From a virus: 28,755 nt of DNA. The translations under genes and the position numbers were made by a program. Below the pieces are notes generated by a model that worked only from the letters and a program-made list of their open reading frames with translations, was not told the DNA's origin and ran no database searches. The stretch covers positions 1-28,755 of IMG/VR virus record IMGVR_UViG_3300012920_008392; one strand, given 5' to 3'. Positions 1 to 7,768 of this stretch are shown piece by piece (position 1 is the stretch's first letter; each line of letters starts with the position of its first letter).

Positions 1-579
1 AATTGATCTGCGGCCTGAATCCTTATGACCAAATTTGCCTAAAAATTTATTTTTAAGATTTTTAATGTTTTGCCCCATTTTAGAAGCAACTGTAAATGGA
101 CCTGCCAATGTAGCATCATTTTCCAATAATGGAAATAACTCGTCTTGTACATACCAAAATTCTGCTTCTGAAAGCATTTCTATAGGTTCAAGTCCTGAAA
201 GTTCTCTTAATTCATTTGTGGCTTCTAAAATATCTCCCATTTTCTTCTCCGACTTTTTAGCAATATCAATTGTTTCAGACTTTGGTTTTAAAGTTTTACC
301 AAAAATTCTATAATCAAAATTCATTAAGTAATCACCGGCTAAGTGTTTAAATGCATCTCGCAAATCATCATCGTCGAATGTTTCTCTTACTCCCATGGAT
401 AGAGTTTCTGTTGATGGATCAAGTCTAACTAAGATGTTAGGTTTTACAACAACAAATCTAGTTGCTTCTTGAGGGTCAATTACTTTTTCACCCTTAGAAT
501 TAAGGTTAGAGATATCGTAGCCATTACCAGCAAGTAAATTAAATACTTTTTCTGCTACTACTTCGATGTTCACTGCCAT
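1..579 (-). CDS. Conserved marine T4-like phage protein, N-terminal 193 residues (runs off left edge)
   Basis: The reading frame is open from the ATG at 579 to the left edge, so only the N-terminal part is present. It begins MAVNIEVVAEKVF and continues with LAGNGYDISN and DPQEATRFVVVKPNILVRLD. This resembles a widespread uncharacterised protein of T4-like cyanophages and pelagiphages, recognised from memory of the family and not checked by search. No catalytic motif or signal peptide is visible. A good ribosome site (AAGGAG) lies about 10 nt before the ATG, and a late promoter box sits at 602-609 in the gap after the terminase gene. Its position directly downstream of gp17 suggests a head or packaging-linked role, but the function is unknown. 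Confidence 0.8.
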   Translation of the reverse strand, partial: MAVNIEVVAEKVFNLLAGNGYDISNLNSKGEKVIDPQEATRFVVVKPNILVRLDPSTETLSMGVRETFDDDDLRDAFKHLAGDYLMNFDYRIFGKTLKPKSETIDIAKKSEKKMGDILEATNELRELSGLEPIEMLSEAEFWYVQDELFPLLENDATLAGPFTVASKMGQNIKNLKNKFLGKFGHKDSGRRSI

Positions 580-601
580 TTAGATTACTCCTTATTAATA
601 C

Positions 602-609
602 TATTTATC
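602..609 (-). promoter_or_regulatory. T4-type late promoter box GATAAATA
   Basis: GATAAATA on the minus strand differs from the T4 late consensus TATAAATA only at the first base. It lies in the 39-nt gap between the terminase stop and the next ATG, with a 22-nt leader that carries a Shine-Dalgarno AAGGAG. It belongs to the leadered class of late promoters in this window. Confidence 0.65.
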
Positions 610-618
610 AAAGTATTA

Positions 619-2229
619 TCAAAGTATACCCAATGGCATTGGTCCGTCATCGTCGTTATCGTCCCACTCAGAATCATAATCACCATAGTCTCGTGGGTTA
701 GCAAGTGTGCTATTAACTGCTGTAAACACTTCGTCTTCAAAAGTACTTATAAAGTTTATCATGCGAATGTTGAGCATAAGTGCCATAACTAAGTCATCAT
801 GCTCTCCTGGTTTAGCACTAAAACTATTTCCTTTTGCAACAAAGTTTTTAAGTTCTGATATAAGTGGTTTACTGTGAAGTGTAATTTTATCGTGTTCTAT
901 TAACCGCTTTGCACTTAGACATGCTTCTACTTTTGTTCTGTGACTAGTATGGAAGCCTTTTCTTGCACGCCTACCTGCAACTTTTTTAGGCTCATGTAAA
1001 AAATCTCCTGGAAAACTTTCTTCGCCTGTATCTCTAATGACTACAAGAGCCGCTTCGCCAATGCTATTATTCTCAACACTCCAATATATTTGTGCAACTT
1101 GTAGTTCTTGTAGGTATTGCATTATCTCCATCATAACTTTCATTTGTCCTTCTACAGGAGTTAAGTTATGTTGCCATTCTGCAACTTGTACCATTGTCGG
1201 TAATTCTACTACTTGTATACCTGCGGCATCGCCACCAGTACCAGCACAAGGATCTAAACTTACAACATAAGTGCAAGTAGGGTGTGGATGTTTGTACCAA
1301 CGTACTTGTCCCATTGTTCTAATAGGATCAATACCTTTCATGTCTACTAATTTAAGAGAACTTATCAGTGTTTCATCATAAATTACAAATTCACAATCGT
1401 GTTCCCTCTTAAAACGTTCTTCGCCAATACTGTTTCTTTCTTGTACTGCCCAACTTGTATCTCTATCAGGGTGCTGGTCCCATGTTGCTTTGTAGGCCTT
1501 AAAGCCATTACGCCCAGTACCATCTTCTGTTTCGTTACCATACTCATCAAATGTGTTTAATGCATTTGCCCAAATTGTAGCAAATGTATCATCATCACTG
1601 TTTGGCGTTGATGTTACAATACACTTACCACCTGTTGCTAATGTAGGTGATAGTGAGGTCCAAAATTCTTTAGCAATAGTGTTTCTCACAAAAGCAAACT
1701 CGTCTAAGTAAACTAGTGTAAGTGACATACCTCTACCAGTGTTTTCTGTTGTTGTACTACTTACTATACGTGAACCATTATCAAATGTTATACTTCCTTT
1801 ATTGTATTCTACAACTCCTGCTCTAATATGATCTGGACAACTTTCATATGCATATCTAATACGTTGCATAATTTCTTGTGCACCAGAATGTTTGTGAGCC
1901 GCAACAAGTATTGTACTATCAGGCTTAAACATAGCATACCACAGCAAGTATCCTGCCGCCACAGTAGTTTTACCCATCTGTCTACCCAGCATGTTAATAC
2001 TAAATCTATGTTTATTGTAGTTTTCTATTAGATCTAATTGGTATTCAAAAGGCTCAAAATCTATATTACCTTTTGTTGGATGTTGTATTGCCATGAAATT
2101 AGTCATGAAATACAAAGGACCGCCGTCATTGTCAGCACATTGCTTGAATTCTAGTATAGTTCTTTCGTCGTAGTCAAAAACCTGATTGGCTGGTTTGACT
2201 AAACTGGTATCCGCGGTTCCTCTAGGCAT
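619..2229 (-). CDS. 17: Terminase large subunit (gp17), packaging ATPase and nuclease
   Basis: This is the DNA-packaging motor subunit that pumps phage DNA into the prohead and cuts the concatemer. The ATPase domain has Walker A GRQMGKTT at residues 82-89 and Walker B LVYLDEF with D176/E177. The C-terminal RNase H-like nuclease domain has acidic residues in SLDP (D326), SVEN (E386) and EHDD (478-479). The length of 536 aa is somewhat short of T4 gp17 (610 aa) but has all core motifs. An Asp-rich tail at about 515-530 ends in PMPLGIL. The ATG at 2229 has GGAG 7 nt upstream. A perfect TATAAATA late box lies at 2248-2255. Unlike in T4, where 16 and 17 adjoin, three uncharacterised genes separate it from gp16. 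Confidence 0.97.
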   Translation of the reverse strand: MPRGTADTSLVKPANQVFDYDERTILEFKQCADNDGGPLYFMTNFMAIQHPTKGNIDFEPFEYQLDLIENYNKHRFSINMLGRQMGKTTVAAGYLLWYAMFKPDSTILVAAHKHSGAQEIMQRIRYAYESCPDHIRAGVVEYNKGSITFDNGSRIVSSTTTENTGRGMSLTLVYLDEFAFVRNTIAKEFWTSLSPTLATGGKCIVTSTPNSDDDTFATIWANALNTFDEYGNETEDGTGRNGFKAYKATWDQHPDRDTSWAVQERNSIGEERFKREHDCEFVIYDETLISSLKLVDMKGIDPIRTMGQVRWYKHPHPTCTYVVSLDPCAGTGGDAAGIQVVELPTMVQVAEWQHNLTPVEGQMKVMMEIMQYLQELQVAQIYWSVENNSIGEAALVVIRDTGEESFPGDFLHEPKKVAGRRARKGFHTSHRTKVEACLSAKRLIEHDKITLHSKPLISELKNFVAKGNSFSAKPGEHDDLVMALMLNIRMINFISTFEDEVFTAVNSTLANPRDYGDYDSEWDDNDDDGPMPLGIL

Positions 2230-2242
2230 GTGATTGCTCCAT
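2222..2242 (-). other. Possible six-codon leader ORF overlapping the terminase start
   Basis: An ATG lies exactly 5 nt after the TATAAATA box, the same spacing as the proposed leaderless genes in this window. It opens MEQSHA and stops at a TAG that lies inside the second and third codons of the terminase gene. Translation ending there would put ribosomes on the terminase start. The match in spacing is seen directly. Translation of the peptide is speculation, and the terminase has its own Shine-Dalgarno site. Confidence 0.25.
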
Positions 2243-2247
2243 GCTAG

Positions 2248-2255
2248 TATTTATA
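2248..2255 (-). promoter_or_regulatory. T4-type late promoter, perfect TATAAATA
   Basis: This is an exact match to the T4 late promoter consensus on the minus strand. It lies in the gap between the 274-residue gene and the terminase. The sequence after it, CTAGCATG, is identical to that after the box before gp16 (4730-4742). Confidence 0.75.
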
Positions 2256-2267
2256 CCGGTATTGGGA

Positions 2268-3092
2268 TTACTTAAGACGCTTTTGGAGTTTGTCTTTGAT
2301 AATATTAACCAATGTTTGCTTTGCATCCTGTTTTTCTGCATCATCACCATCGGCTTCATCATCGTTTTTTGGTAAAAGTAATTCTTCTTCCTCAGGCTCT
2401 TTGTCATCTGCTGATGCTACATTACCAGCCATATCTTTTGGTAATGTAAGTCCTGCCATTTTAAGTACTTTTGCAAGTTCTTGCATATCATCGCCACTTG
2501 CTTCTATACTTACTGAACCTTTATCTGTGCTTTTGTGTTGACTAAAAGAAACAGAGCCTTCCACTTGTTCTGGACTGTCATCTGCACAATCATCACAAGA
2601 CTCATCTGAACCATATGCATCCATCATTGCTTCGTCTACTTTTTTAGGTTTTACATCTTTTTTATCATGTACATAACCTTTTTTAGCATACTTGTCGTGG
2701 TCTTCTGGCTTTTTAATTTCTACTTCTTCGCCTGTTTCAGGGTGAAACATTAAATGAGGCTTAAATTCACTTGCATTCACGGCACCGTGTTCTGCAAGTT
2801 TAATGATTTTCATGTCTTCTGCTGGTACTTCTTTTTCTATACCATGCTCAAATTCTACATCATACCATGCTACATAACCGTCGTCTGTTGGTACTGCATG
2901 ACTTTCGTATACTGGCTTACCTTCTCCCCACTTAGGATGTATAACTAGTGTTGCACAATCATGTGTTTTACTGTGACATGCTTCTCTAGGATCTTCATTT
3001 AGTTTTGGTGTAATGCCATCTGCTTCATACATCTCATCTATGATGTTTAAAAGAGATCTGCATACATCTATGTCTGACATCTTATTGCTCAT
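2268..3092 (-). CDS. Uncharacterised acidic phage protein between gp16 and gp17
   Basis: A 274-residue protein with no recognised enzymatic motif. The central part (about residues 50-105) reads VIHPKWGEGKPVYESH then VAWYDVEFEHGIEKEVPAEDM, which looks like a small beta-rich domain. The rest is strongly charged, with Asp/Glu runs (EEEELLLPKNDDEADGDD) and a basic C-terminus (KLQKRLK). The ATG at 3092 is preceded by AGGAG and overlaps the stop of the upstream gene as TAATG, so the two are translationally coupled. An acidic, charged protein beside terminase genes might be a scaffold or head-associated protein, but that is only inference from position and composition. Confidence 0.75.
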   Translation of the reverse strand: MSNKMSDIDVCRSLLNIIDEMYEADGITPKLNEDPREACHSKTHDCATLVIHPKWGEGKPVYESHAVPTDDGYVAWYDVEFEHGIEKEVPAEDMKIIKLAEHGAVNASEFKPHLMFHPETGEEVEIKKPEDHDKYAKKGYVHDKKDVKPKKVDEAMMDAYGSDESCDDCADDSPEQVEGSVSFSQHKSTDKGSVSIEASGDDMQELAKVLKMAGLTLPKDMAGNVASADDKEPEEEELLLPKNDDEADGDDAEKQDAKQTLVNIIKDKLQKRLK

Positions 3093-3781
3093 TATGTAGT
3101 AACTCCTGCTTGATTAATGGTTGTAACTTCTTTACCATCTTCACTACCAGCACCCATGTTAGGTGTATTTACTATTGAATCATATGTTGCTCTAAGTGTG
3201 TCGCCCATTAAATCATCTTTTGAAGGGTAATTACGGAAGTAATCTTCGCCTTTCTCTGCTTTAATCTTTTCTAACTCTGCAATAAATCTAGCATTGTGAG
3301 CCTCACCGTAACCGTAGTCTTTGCTCTCGTCTTCGTCAATCTCATAATGCTCTTGTTCTTCAGCATTTAATACTGCATCTTCTTCTGTGACTTGTCTATC
3401 TTTATCATTTTCTAATCTTTCTTCTGCTTGATCGGCAAATTGTCTTCTTGGCTCTTTAACATCATAGCATAAAACTCTGCTGTGATCGAGGCCTAAGTTT
3501 ACTGCAAGCCAAACTTCAAGTATTCTTGGATTAACAGGATATCCAGTTACTATGTCAGTTGAACAAACTTCTGAAACTAATTTAACACCTTTGATTCTTG
3601 CGAACTCTACTGGGTTTTCTGATATTGGTTTACGTTTAAAATCAGCAACACTCACTACGTTGTACTTGCTTAACGCCTTTTCGATAACTGCTAAATGATC
3701 AGCAGTACAATCAGCCGCAATTTTTACACGGTATGAGTATTCTTTGTTTAAACTTTCTGTTAGATAGTCTTTAAATTGCAT
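3092..3781 (-). CDS. Uncharacterised phage protein, coupled to the acidic protein downstream
   Basis: The longest open frame starts at a TTG (3787), but the ATG at 3781 is the better start, with AGGAG 9 nt upstream, giving 229 residues beginning MQFKDYLTESL. Residues 15-110 look like a compact alpha/beta domain (YRVKIAADC, ALSKYNVVSVADFKR, GYPVNPRILEVWLAVNLGL). The rest is acidic and helical, with DEDESKDYGYGEAHN. The N-terminal FKDYLTES resembles the start of many T4-like phage hypothetical proteins, but I cannot name the family. Late box GATAAATA is at 3804-3811, and the stop/start overlap with the next gene is TAATG. Confidence 0.75.
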   Translation of the reverse strand: MQFKDYLTESLNKEYSYRVKIAADCTADHLAVIEKALSKYNVVSVADFKRKPISENPVEFARIKGVKLVSEVCSTDIVTGYPVNPRILEVWLAVNLGLDHSRVLCYDVKEPRRQFADQAEERLENDKDRQVTEEDAVLNAEEQEHYEIDEDESKDYGYGEAHNARFIAELEKIKAEKGEDYFRNYPSKDDLMGDTLRATYDSIVNTPNMGAGSEDGKEVTTINQAGVTT

Positions 3782-3803
3782 CGTCAAATTCTCCTGTTAC
3801 ATG

Positions 3804-3811
3804 TATTTATC
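3804..3811 (-). promoter_or_regulatory. T4-type late promoter box GATAAATA
   Basis: GATAAATA on the minus strand, 22 nt before the chosen ATG at 3781, with AGGAG in the leader. It sits immediately downstream of a terminator, so it starts a new transcription unit. Confidence 0.65.
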
Positions 3812-3821
3812 ATCTAGCCAC

Positions 3822-3848
3822 AAAAAAAGGCAGAATAAAATCTGCCTT
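3822..3848 (-). terminator. Rho-independent terminator after the 114-residue protein
   Basis: On the minus strand AAGGCAGA and TCTGCCTT form an 8-bp stem with a 6-nt loop, and the descending arm runs into a T tract of seven. It lies 25 nt after the stop at 3873 and before the promoter at 3804-3811. Confidence 0.85.
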
Positions 3849-3872
3849 CTCTTGTTAAACTGTAAAGTTTTA

Positions 3873-4217
3873 TTAACTTACAACTAAGCCTGTTCCTAAA
3901 GTAACTGTTGCACCTGAGAAGTCATAATTATTAACTGCTGATGTACCAATTGCTCTAAGTTGTGCTTGTAAAGCCGCCGCATCTAATTGACTACCGTCAA
4001 CGATTGCATGAATTTGTCCTGCGTTTGCTGTAGGAATTACATACATAAGTGGTTGAATAAGACTTAATGCTCTTTCAACTGCTTCACCTGATGCGTCATC
4101 TTCTGTTCTAAGGTCTGCACCTGTGTCAACTAAAATTGCTTTAAGGTTATGTCTTGAAATAAGACTACCTGTTACAAATTCTGCTACACCGGCTCCGTTT
4201 CCTTTTGATTGTGCCAT
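3873..4217 (-). CDS. Small conserved phage protein, possible virion component
   Basis: A 114-residue protein, MAQSKGNGAGVAEFV at the N-terminus, with a Gly/Ala/Val/Thr-rich composition and a beta-prone C-terminus (FSGATVTLGTGLVVS). It has its own late promoter (4260-4267), a Shine-Dalgarno AGGAG and a strong terminator, so it is an independent and probably highly expressed late unit. That fits a structural or decoration protein. It resembles a small conserved protein in other marine T4-like phages from memory. No function can be assigned from motifs. Confidence 0.75.
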   Translation of the reverse strand: MAQSKGNGAGVAEFVTGSLISRHNLKAILVDTGADLRTEDDASGEAVERALSLIQPLMYVIPTANAGQIHAIVDGSQLDAAALQAQLRAIGTSAVNNYDFSGATVTLGTGLVVS

Positions 4218-4258
4218 GTTATTCTCCTAAAATAATGCGTGGTTATACCACTATGCAT

Positions 4259-4729
4259 TTATTTATCATCTTTTCCTAAAATTTTGAGTAAATCATTGCG
4301 ACTTAAGGCTGTTGCACTAAAGTCTGGATCACCACCTTTTGATTTTACTCTATGATCTAAGTTTGCTTTCTTTAGCATTAAATCAACTTGCTTTAATTTT
4401 CTATGAACTTTACTGTCTTTGGCCTCTAATGCAATTTTTAACATGTTTGCCGCATTGTTAAATACACTACCTGCCGCCATGTCTGTCATATTCATACCAA
4501 GACTCATAAGTTGTTCATAACTTTCGACTGCCTGTTGAGCAATGTCGTCCATTTCTTTATCATGGTGCTCCATTCCTCTGACTTCTTGTAAAGCATTGTT
4601 AATTTTTTCACTAACACTTATAGCATCTTCAACTGTTTGAATGTTTACTGGCTCTTGCTCAGGCTTCTCTGCATCGAGAGCCTCGTCAATTGGAGGCAGA
4701 TTAAACTCTTCTTCTAGTTTCTTTGTCAT
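4259..4729 (-). CDS. 16: Terminase small subunit (gp16)
   Basis: Gp16 recognises phage DNA and regulates the gp17 ATPase and nuclease. This 156-residue protein is close to T4 gp16 in length (164). The N-terminus MTKKLEEEFNLPPIDEA resembles the short acidic N-terminus of cyanophage gp16. The core, from MEHHDKEMDDIAQQA through LMSLGMNM to KLKQVDLMLKKANLDHR, is the two-helix coiled coil that forms the gp16 ring in this family. There is no Shine-Dalgarno site. Instead the ATG at 4729 lies 5 nt after AATAAATA, so the mRNA may be leaderless. It lies between the gp4-like nuclease gene and the 114-residue protein. Confidence 0.8.
   Translation of the reverse strand: MTKKLEEEFNLPPIDEALDAEKPEQEPVNIQTVEDAISVSEKINNALQEVRGMEHHDKEMDDIAQQAVESYEQLMSLGMNMTDMAAGSVFNNAANMLKIALEAKDSKVHRKLKQVDLMLKKANLDHRVKSKGGDPDFSATALSRNDLLKILGKDDK
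4260..4267 (-). promoter_or_regulatory. T4-type late promoter box GATAAATA overlapping the gp16 stop
   Basis: GATAAATA overlaps the TAA stop of the small terminase gene. The 42-nt leader that follows has a small hairpin (GTGGT/ACCAC around 4239-4251) and AGGAG before the ATG at 4217. Confidence 0.6.
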
Positions 4730-4734
4730 GCTAG

Positions 4735-4742
4735 TATTTATT
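4735..4742 (-). promoter_or_regulatory. Late promoter box AATAAATA, 5 nt before the gp16 start
   Basis: AATAAATA then CTAGC then ATG on the minus strand. In T4 the late box covers -13 to -6, which places +1 at the A of the ATG. The box overlaps the stop of the upstream gene. This is one of the N5 class. Confidence 0.6.
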
Positions 4743-5214
4743 TCACTCTCTTTCGAGATATACGTTTCTTTGGATTGCGTTTTTTCTTGGTTTGAAATAT
4801 TTGATCTTCGTTGATAACTTTAAAACGTATACCTTTGCGTTTGCACCACTCTTGTGCCGCTGTCCACTTTGCGGCATTCAGTGCCACTTGTGTTTGATTT
4901 CTACCATTACGAGCATTTTCCATTGTTGTTTGATTAGCAGGTTTGATTTCTATAAGTTCAACGTGTTGATTACCATTTTTATCTGTGTATTGTATCATAA
5001 AGTCTGGAATATAATTATGATACTTGCCATCAAGAGGACTTCTATATGGTATTTTTACATTCTCACTTGCCCATTTATGAATGTTAGGGTGTGCATCACA
5101 CATTCTCATAAATGCAAGTTCCCAACTGCTTCTATAAGTAGGTGCTTTGGTACCGACAAATTTACTGCGGTTTTCCACTAGGTACTCACCACTTGCGAAT
5201 TTACTTCTGTTCAT
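4738..5214 (-). CDS. 4: Head completion nuclease, T4 gp4-like
   Basis: T4 gp4 (also called gp50/4) completes the head after packaging and has a restriction-endonuclease-type fold. This 158-residue protein has the matching order of motifs: YRSSWELAFMRMCD near residues 27-40 with a conserved Glu, IPYRSPLDGKYHNYIPDF around 55-72 with a catalytic-type Asp, and ELIEIKP around 86-92 giving the E-x-K of the nuclease core. The C-terminus is very basic (KKKRNPKKRISRKRVK), suited to DNA binding. Its ATG overlaps the previous stop as ATGA, so it is coupled to the 145-residue gene. The TnsA/VSR-like nuclease assignment is by motif pattern. Confidence 0.75.
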   Translation of the reverse strand: MNRSKFASGEYLVENRSKFVGTKAPTYRSSWELAFMRMCDAHPNIHKWASENVKIPYRSPLDGKYHNYIPDFMIQYTDKNGNQHVELIEIKPANQTTMENARNGRNQTQVALNAAKWTAAQEWCKRKGIRFKVINEDQIFQTKKKRNPKKRISRKRVK

Positions 5215-5648
5215 GGCTGGATGAGACCGCTGAGTTTTTTATTTTTAGAATTATTAATTGATGTAGTGAGGCCTATTCTGTTTCCGCTTGGTCTCAATTG
5301 ATTTATTGCATCATAACTGTCTTGTGTAAGTTTAAGTGCATGTTCTGGATCTTCAAAATAGGTCAAAGGATTTATTCCTTCTTCTTCTGCAACTTTTAAA
5401 AGTACAGTTGCCATTGTTTTTGCTTTTGGTTTTTTAAAACCTCTAGAAATAAGTTTTGTTTCAACTTGATCAAGTAGTACACCATCAATTGAGCCTTCAA
5501 AAGATATAAAACCTGCTAACAAATCAGATACTGGCTCTGGTAAAACAAAATCTACTGTGCTGTTTTCTAAGTATGCTCTCAGAGTACCTTCAGAAATTGT
5601 GTATTGAATTTCATTACCAAAGGTTTCATATAAACTTTTTGATGCCAT
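5211..5648 (-). CDS. Conserved phage structural-region protein, function unknown
   Basis: A 145-residue protein starting MASKSLYETFGNEIQYTIS. The C-terminal segment DAINQLRPSGNRIGL and the final SGLIQP recall a conserved protein of T4-like cyanophages located near tail and baseplate genes. That is recognition from memory, with no known function. No membrane segment or signal peptide is present. AGGAG precedes the ATG. The 8-nt gap from the upstream baseplate-type gene and the ATGA overlap with the gp4-like gene show one operon. Confidence 0.75.
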   Translation of the reverse strand: MASKSLYETFGNEIQYTISEGTLRAYLENSTVDFVLPEPVSDLLAGFISFEGSIDGVLLDQVETKLISRGFKKPKAKTMATVLLKVAEEEGINPLTYFEDPEHALKLTQDSYDAINQLRPSGNRIGLTTSINNSKNKKLSGLIQP

Positions 5649-5656
5649 ACTATCTC

Positions 5657-6979
5657 CTATGCCACATTAGCCGTGTCTATACCAGATTGAAAGTCTGTAC
5701 TTCCTGGTGGTGGACCTTGATTAGGTGCTGATTTCTTTATAGCATCTCTGTTTGATACTGCATTATTAATAGCACTACCTAATGCTGTAGAGGCTCCTGC
5801 GACTGCTGTGGTTAATACAGCATCTTTAACATTCTGACCTCTTAATACTGCTGACAAGGCCGAGTCTGCAACATCGCCAAGTATATCTGTAAATACACTA
5901 CCACCTGTAAGAGGCTCGCCGCCTGCCATTATGCTAGGATCGTATGCTTGAGAATATGTTCCTGGTGTAGGCGCATTAGGTGGTGTTGTGTTATCATTTT
6001 CATCACCACTGCCTCCTTCTTCTTTACCTTCTTGGGTTTCACCTGTTTGTGTTCCTCCAGGATCAGCAGGTTGGTCTCTTTTTATAATTGGTTGTAATGT
6101 TCTGTCTCTCTTAGGCCAGAAAGCCGAGCCCAAGACATCAAGTGTTCTTTCTGTTTCAAGTATTTCAGGCTTAGTTATATTGTCTGAGTCAAATAGGTCG
6201 CCGCTGATTGCTCCCAATTCTTCAAATCTATCTAAGTCTTCTGCAGTCATTTCAAAATTAAGTTTGTCAAATACTGTGAATCTTTCATAATCAAATGTAA
6301 ATGAAAACTCTTGTACATCACTAGATGAATAATCAATAGATCCTGGTTTGAACTCTGACATCATAGGATTTATGATACTGTACTGAACTGCTCTATTTCC
6401 GTGATACAATATATAATCAATACGTTCAAAAAATTGTGCAGATGGATTGAGGTTATAACCAGCATCATTAGAGTTGAAACTGCCGCCACTTTGTTTACCA
6501 AACGAAGAACCTATATTTTCTCTTCCGCCTTCTCTAGGTTCAAAACCTTTGATATCTCTGTCGTCGGACAGTTGTTGATTACGTGGGTCCATGAAATGAT
6601 AAGAGAAATATTTCATTAACGTTGTAAGCCATTCATTGCCCACTGTATCAAAAACTGTCATGCTCACAGGATTATATGTAACACCGGTGTTTACAATTTT
6701 CTTTTTGTTAAATGCGTTTTTAGTTTCTGTTTGAAACACAACAGACGGCAAATCAGCAGTTCTAACTAAACTACTGATTTGTGTTCTGAATTCATTTTGT
6801 TCGCGGTCACCGTATAGTTGGAAATAAAGTTCTCTATTAAGTATGAAATTTACATACCCTTGAAACTTTTGCCTTGGCGGATTAACACCTGGTGCTAATC
6901 TTGCCGCGTTCCTAAAGTCTCTTACAAGAAACTTTTGTTCCGTTCCGCCGCCTAGTAATCCTACAAAGTCTAATGCCAT
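5657..6979 (-). CDS. Baseplate/tail-tube-initiator-type structural protein (gp54/gp19-like fold suspected)
   Basis: A 440-residue protein next to the tail tube gene. Residues 35-135 (KFQGYVNFILN, LVRTADLPSVVFQTET, VTYNPVSMTVFDTVGNEWL, FSYHFMDP) follow the pattern of T4 gp54 and of tail-tube proteins: a strand pair, then 'tube-axis' residues, then a helix ending in a xDP turn. This suggests a tube initiator or baseplate hub subunit. Residues about 300-345 are a Gly/Glu/Asn/Pro-rich linker (GETQEGKEEGGSGDENDN), and the C-terminus is Ala/Gly-rich. AGGAG precedes the ATG at 6979. The fold call is inference from sequence pattern, while the virion role is more secure from context. Confidence 0.65.
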   Translation of the reverse strand: MALDFVGLLGGGTEQKFLVRDFRNAARLAPGVNPPRQKFQGYVNFILNRELYFQLYGDREQNEFRTQISSLVRTADLPSVVFQTETKNAFNKKKIVNTGVTYNPVSMTVFDTVGNEWLTTLMKYFSYHFMDPRNQQLSDDRDIKGFEPREGGRENIGSSFGKQSGGSFNSNDAGYNLNPSAQFFERIDYILYHGNRAVQYSIINPMMSEFKPGSIDYSSSDVQEFSFTFDYERFTVFDKLNFEMTAEDLDRFEELGAISGDLFDSDNITKPEILETERTLDVLGSAFWPKRDRTLQPIIKRDQPADPGGTQTGETQEGKEEGGSGDENDNTTPPNAPTPGTYSQAYDPSIMAGGEPLTGGSVFTDILGDVADSALSAVLRGQNVKDAVLTTAVAGASTALGSAINNAVSNRDAIKKSAPNQGPPPGSTDFQSGIDTANVA

Positions 6980-7004
6980 ATGCTAACTCCTAGCAAGGCT
7001 AGTA

Positions 7005-7625
7005 TTACGCTCTGTTTGTACTAACTGTTCCTGCGGATGGTGCCGGACTTAGTGGTGAAGAATCTGTATCATACTGTGTTGCGTTGTCATACTTGATAGT
7101 CATCACTATTTGAACAGGATCTGTTGCTGAATAGTCTTGCTCACTGTAGTCAACGTTAGTTAAGAAACAGCCTTCTAGTACCCAATACTCAGTTGCTTCA
7201 GTTGATGTTCCGTCTAACACTTCAATCGCTGTTTGGAATTTGTAATCTGATCCAGCGGCTGGAGTTGTTTGTTGGAAATGGTTAAATTGTCTTTGCAACT
7301 GTCTACCGATTGCTTTTGAAGTACCGTTAGTCATGTCGTCCCTTACTGTTACTGTAATAGCCTCCCAAGTATGCTTACCTTGGATATATGCTCTTGAGTT
7401 GTAAGAATCAATAATAACTTCTTCATGAGTAATCTTTGGTCTAACTACTGATTGTACGTTTTGGGTAAGAACTAAGTTATCACCTGCAACTGCACCACCA
7501 AAGCCTTCAAAGAATGTTACTCTAAATCGATACTTTAGTTTTGGCATCAAAATGCCAGTTCCGGTAGTACTATCACCAGTCGGTACTCCGAATTTATTTA
7601 ATGTTGGTATAGCCTCTAATGCCAT
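7005..7625 (-). CDS. 19: Tail tube protein gp19
   Basis: Gp19 hexamers stack to form the inner tail tube through which DNA is ejected. The protein is 206 residues (T4 gp19 is 163). It has the family's central run HEEVIIDSYNSRAYIQGKH and WEAITVTVRDDMTN, followed by AIEVLDG and YWVLEGCFLTNVDYSEQDY, which matches marine T4-like gp19. The N-terminal 25 residues and the Ser/Pro-rich C-terminus are extra. It is transcribed from its own late promoter (7678-7685), separated from the sheath gene by a terminator, which allows tube and sheath to be dosed separately. AGGAG precedes the ATG. Confidence 0.92.
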   Translation of the reverse strand: MALEAIPTLNKFGVPTGDSTTGTGILMPKLKYRFRVTFFEGFGGAVAGDNLVLTQNVQSVVRPKITHEEVIIDSYNSRAYIQGKHTWEAITVTVRDDMTNGTSKAIGRQLQRQFNHFQQTTPAAGSDYKFQTAIEVLDGTSTEATEYWVLEGCFLTNVDYSEQDYSATDPVQIVMTIKYDNATQYDTDSSPLSPAPSAGTVSTNRA

Positions 7626-7677
7626 TTTATTTCTCCTACGTTAATTCTATTAAAACGATCTCTCGCTTATATGCAAA

Positions 7678-7685
7678 TATTTATC
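7678..7685 (-). promoter_or_regulatory. T4-type late promoter box GATAAATA for the tail tube gene
   Basis: GATAAATA on the minus strand, 52 nt before the gp19 ATG, with AGGAG in the leader and directly after the sheath-gene terminator. Confidence 0.65.
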
Positions 7686-7726
7686 ACTTTTCGGCAAAAA
7701 TAATTAAAACACATTATAATAACCAC

Positions 7727-7753
7727 AAAAAAAGGCGCCTAATGACGCCTTTT
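7727..7753 (-). terminator. Rho-independent terminator after the sheath gene
   Basis: AAAAGGCG/CGCCTTTT form a perfect 8-bp stem (7730-7737 with 7746-7753) around an 8-nt loop. On the minus strand it ends in a run of seven T. It lies 16 nt after the gp18 stop. Confidence 0.88.
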
Positions 7754-7768
7754 AATGTTAAGTTTAAC

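Noticed and set aside
2222-2407. Minus-strand 61-codon frame at the end of the 274-residue gene
   Set aside because: Overlapping shadow frame with no ribosome site. Only its last six codons, just after the late promoter, are of interest and are listed separately.
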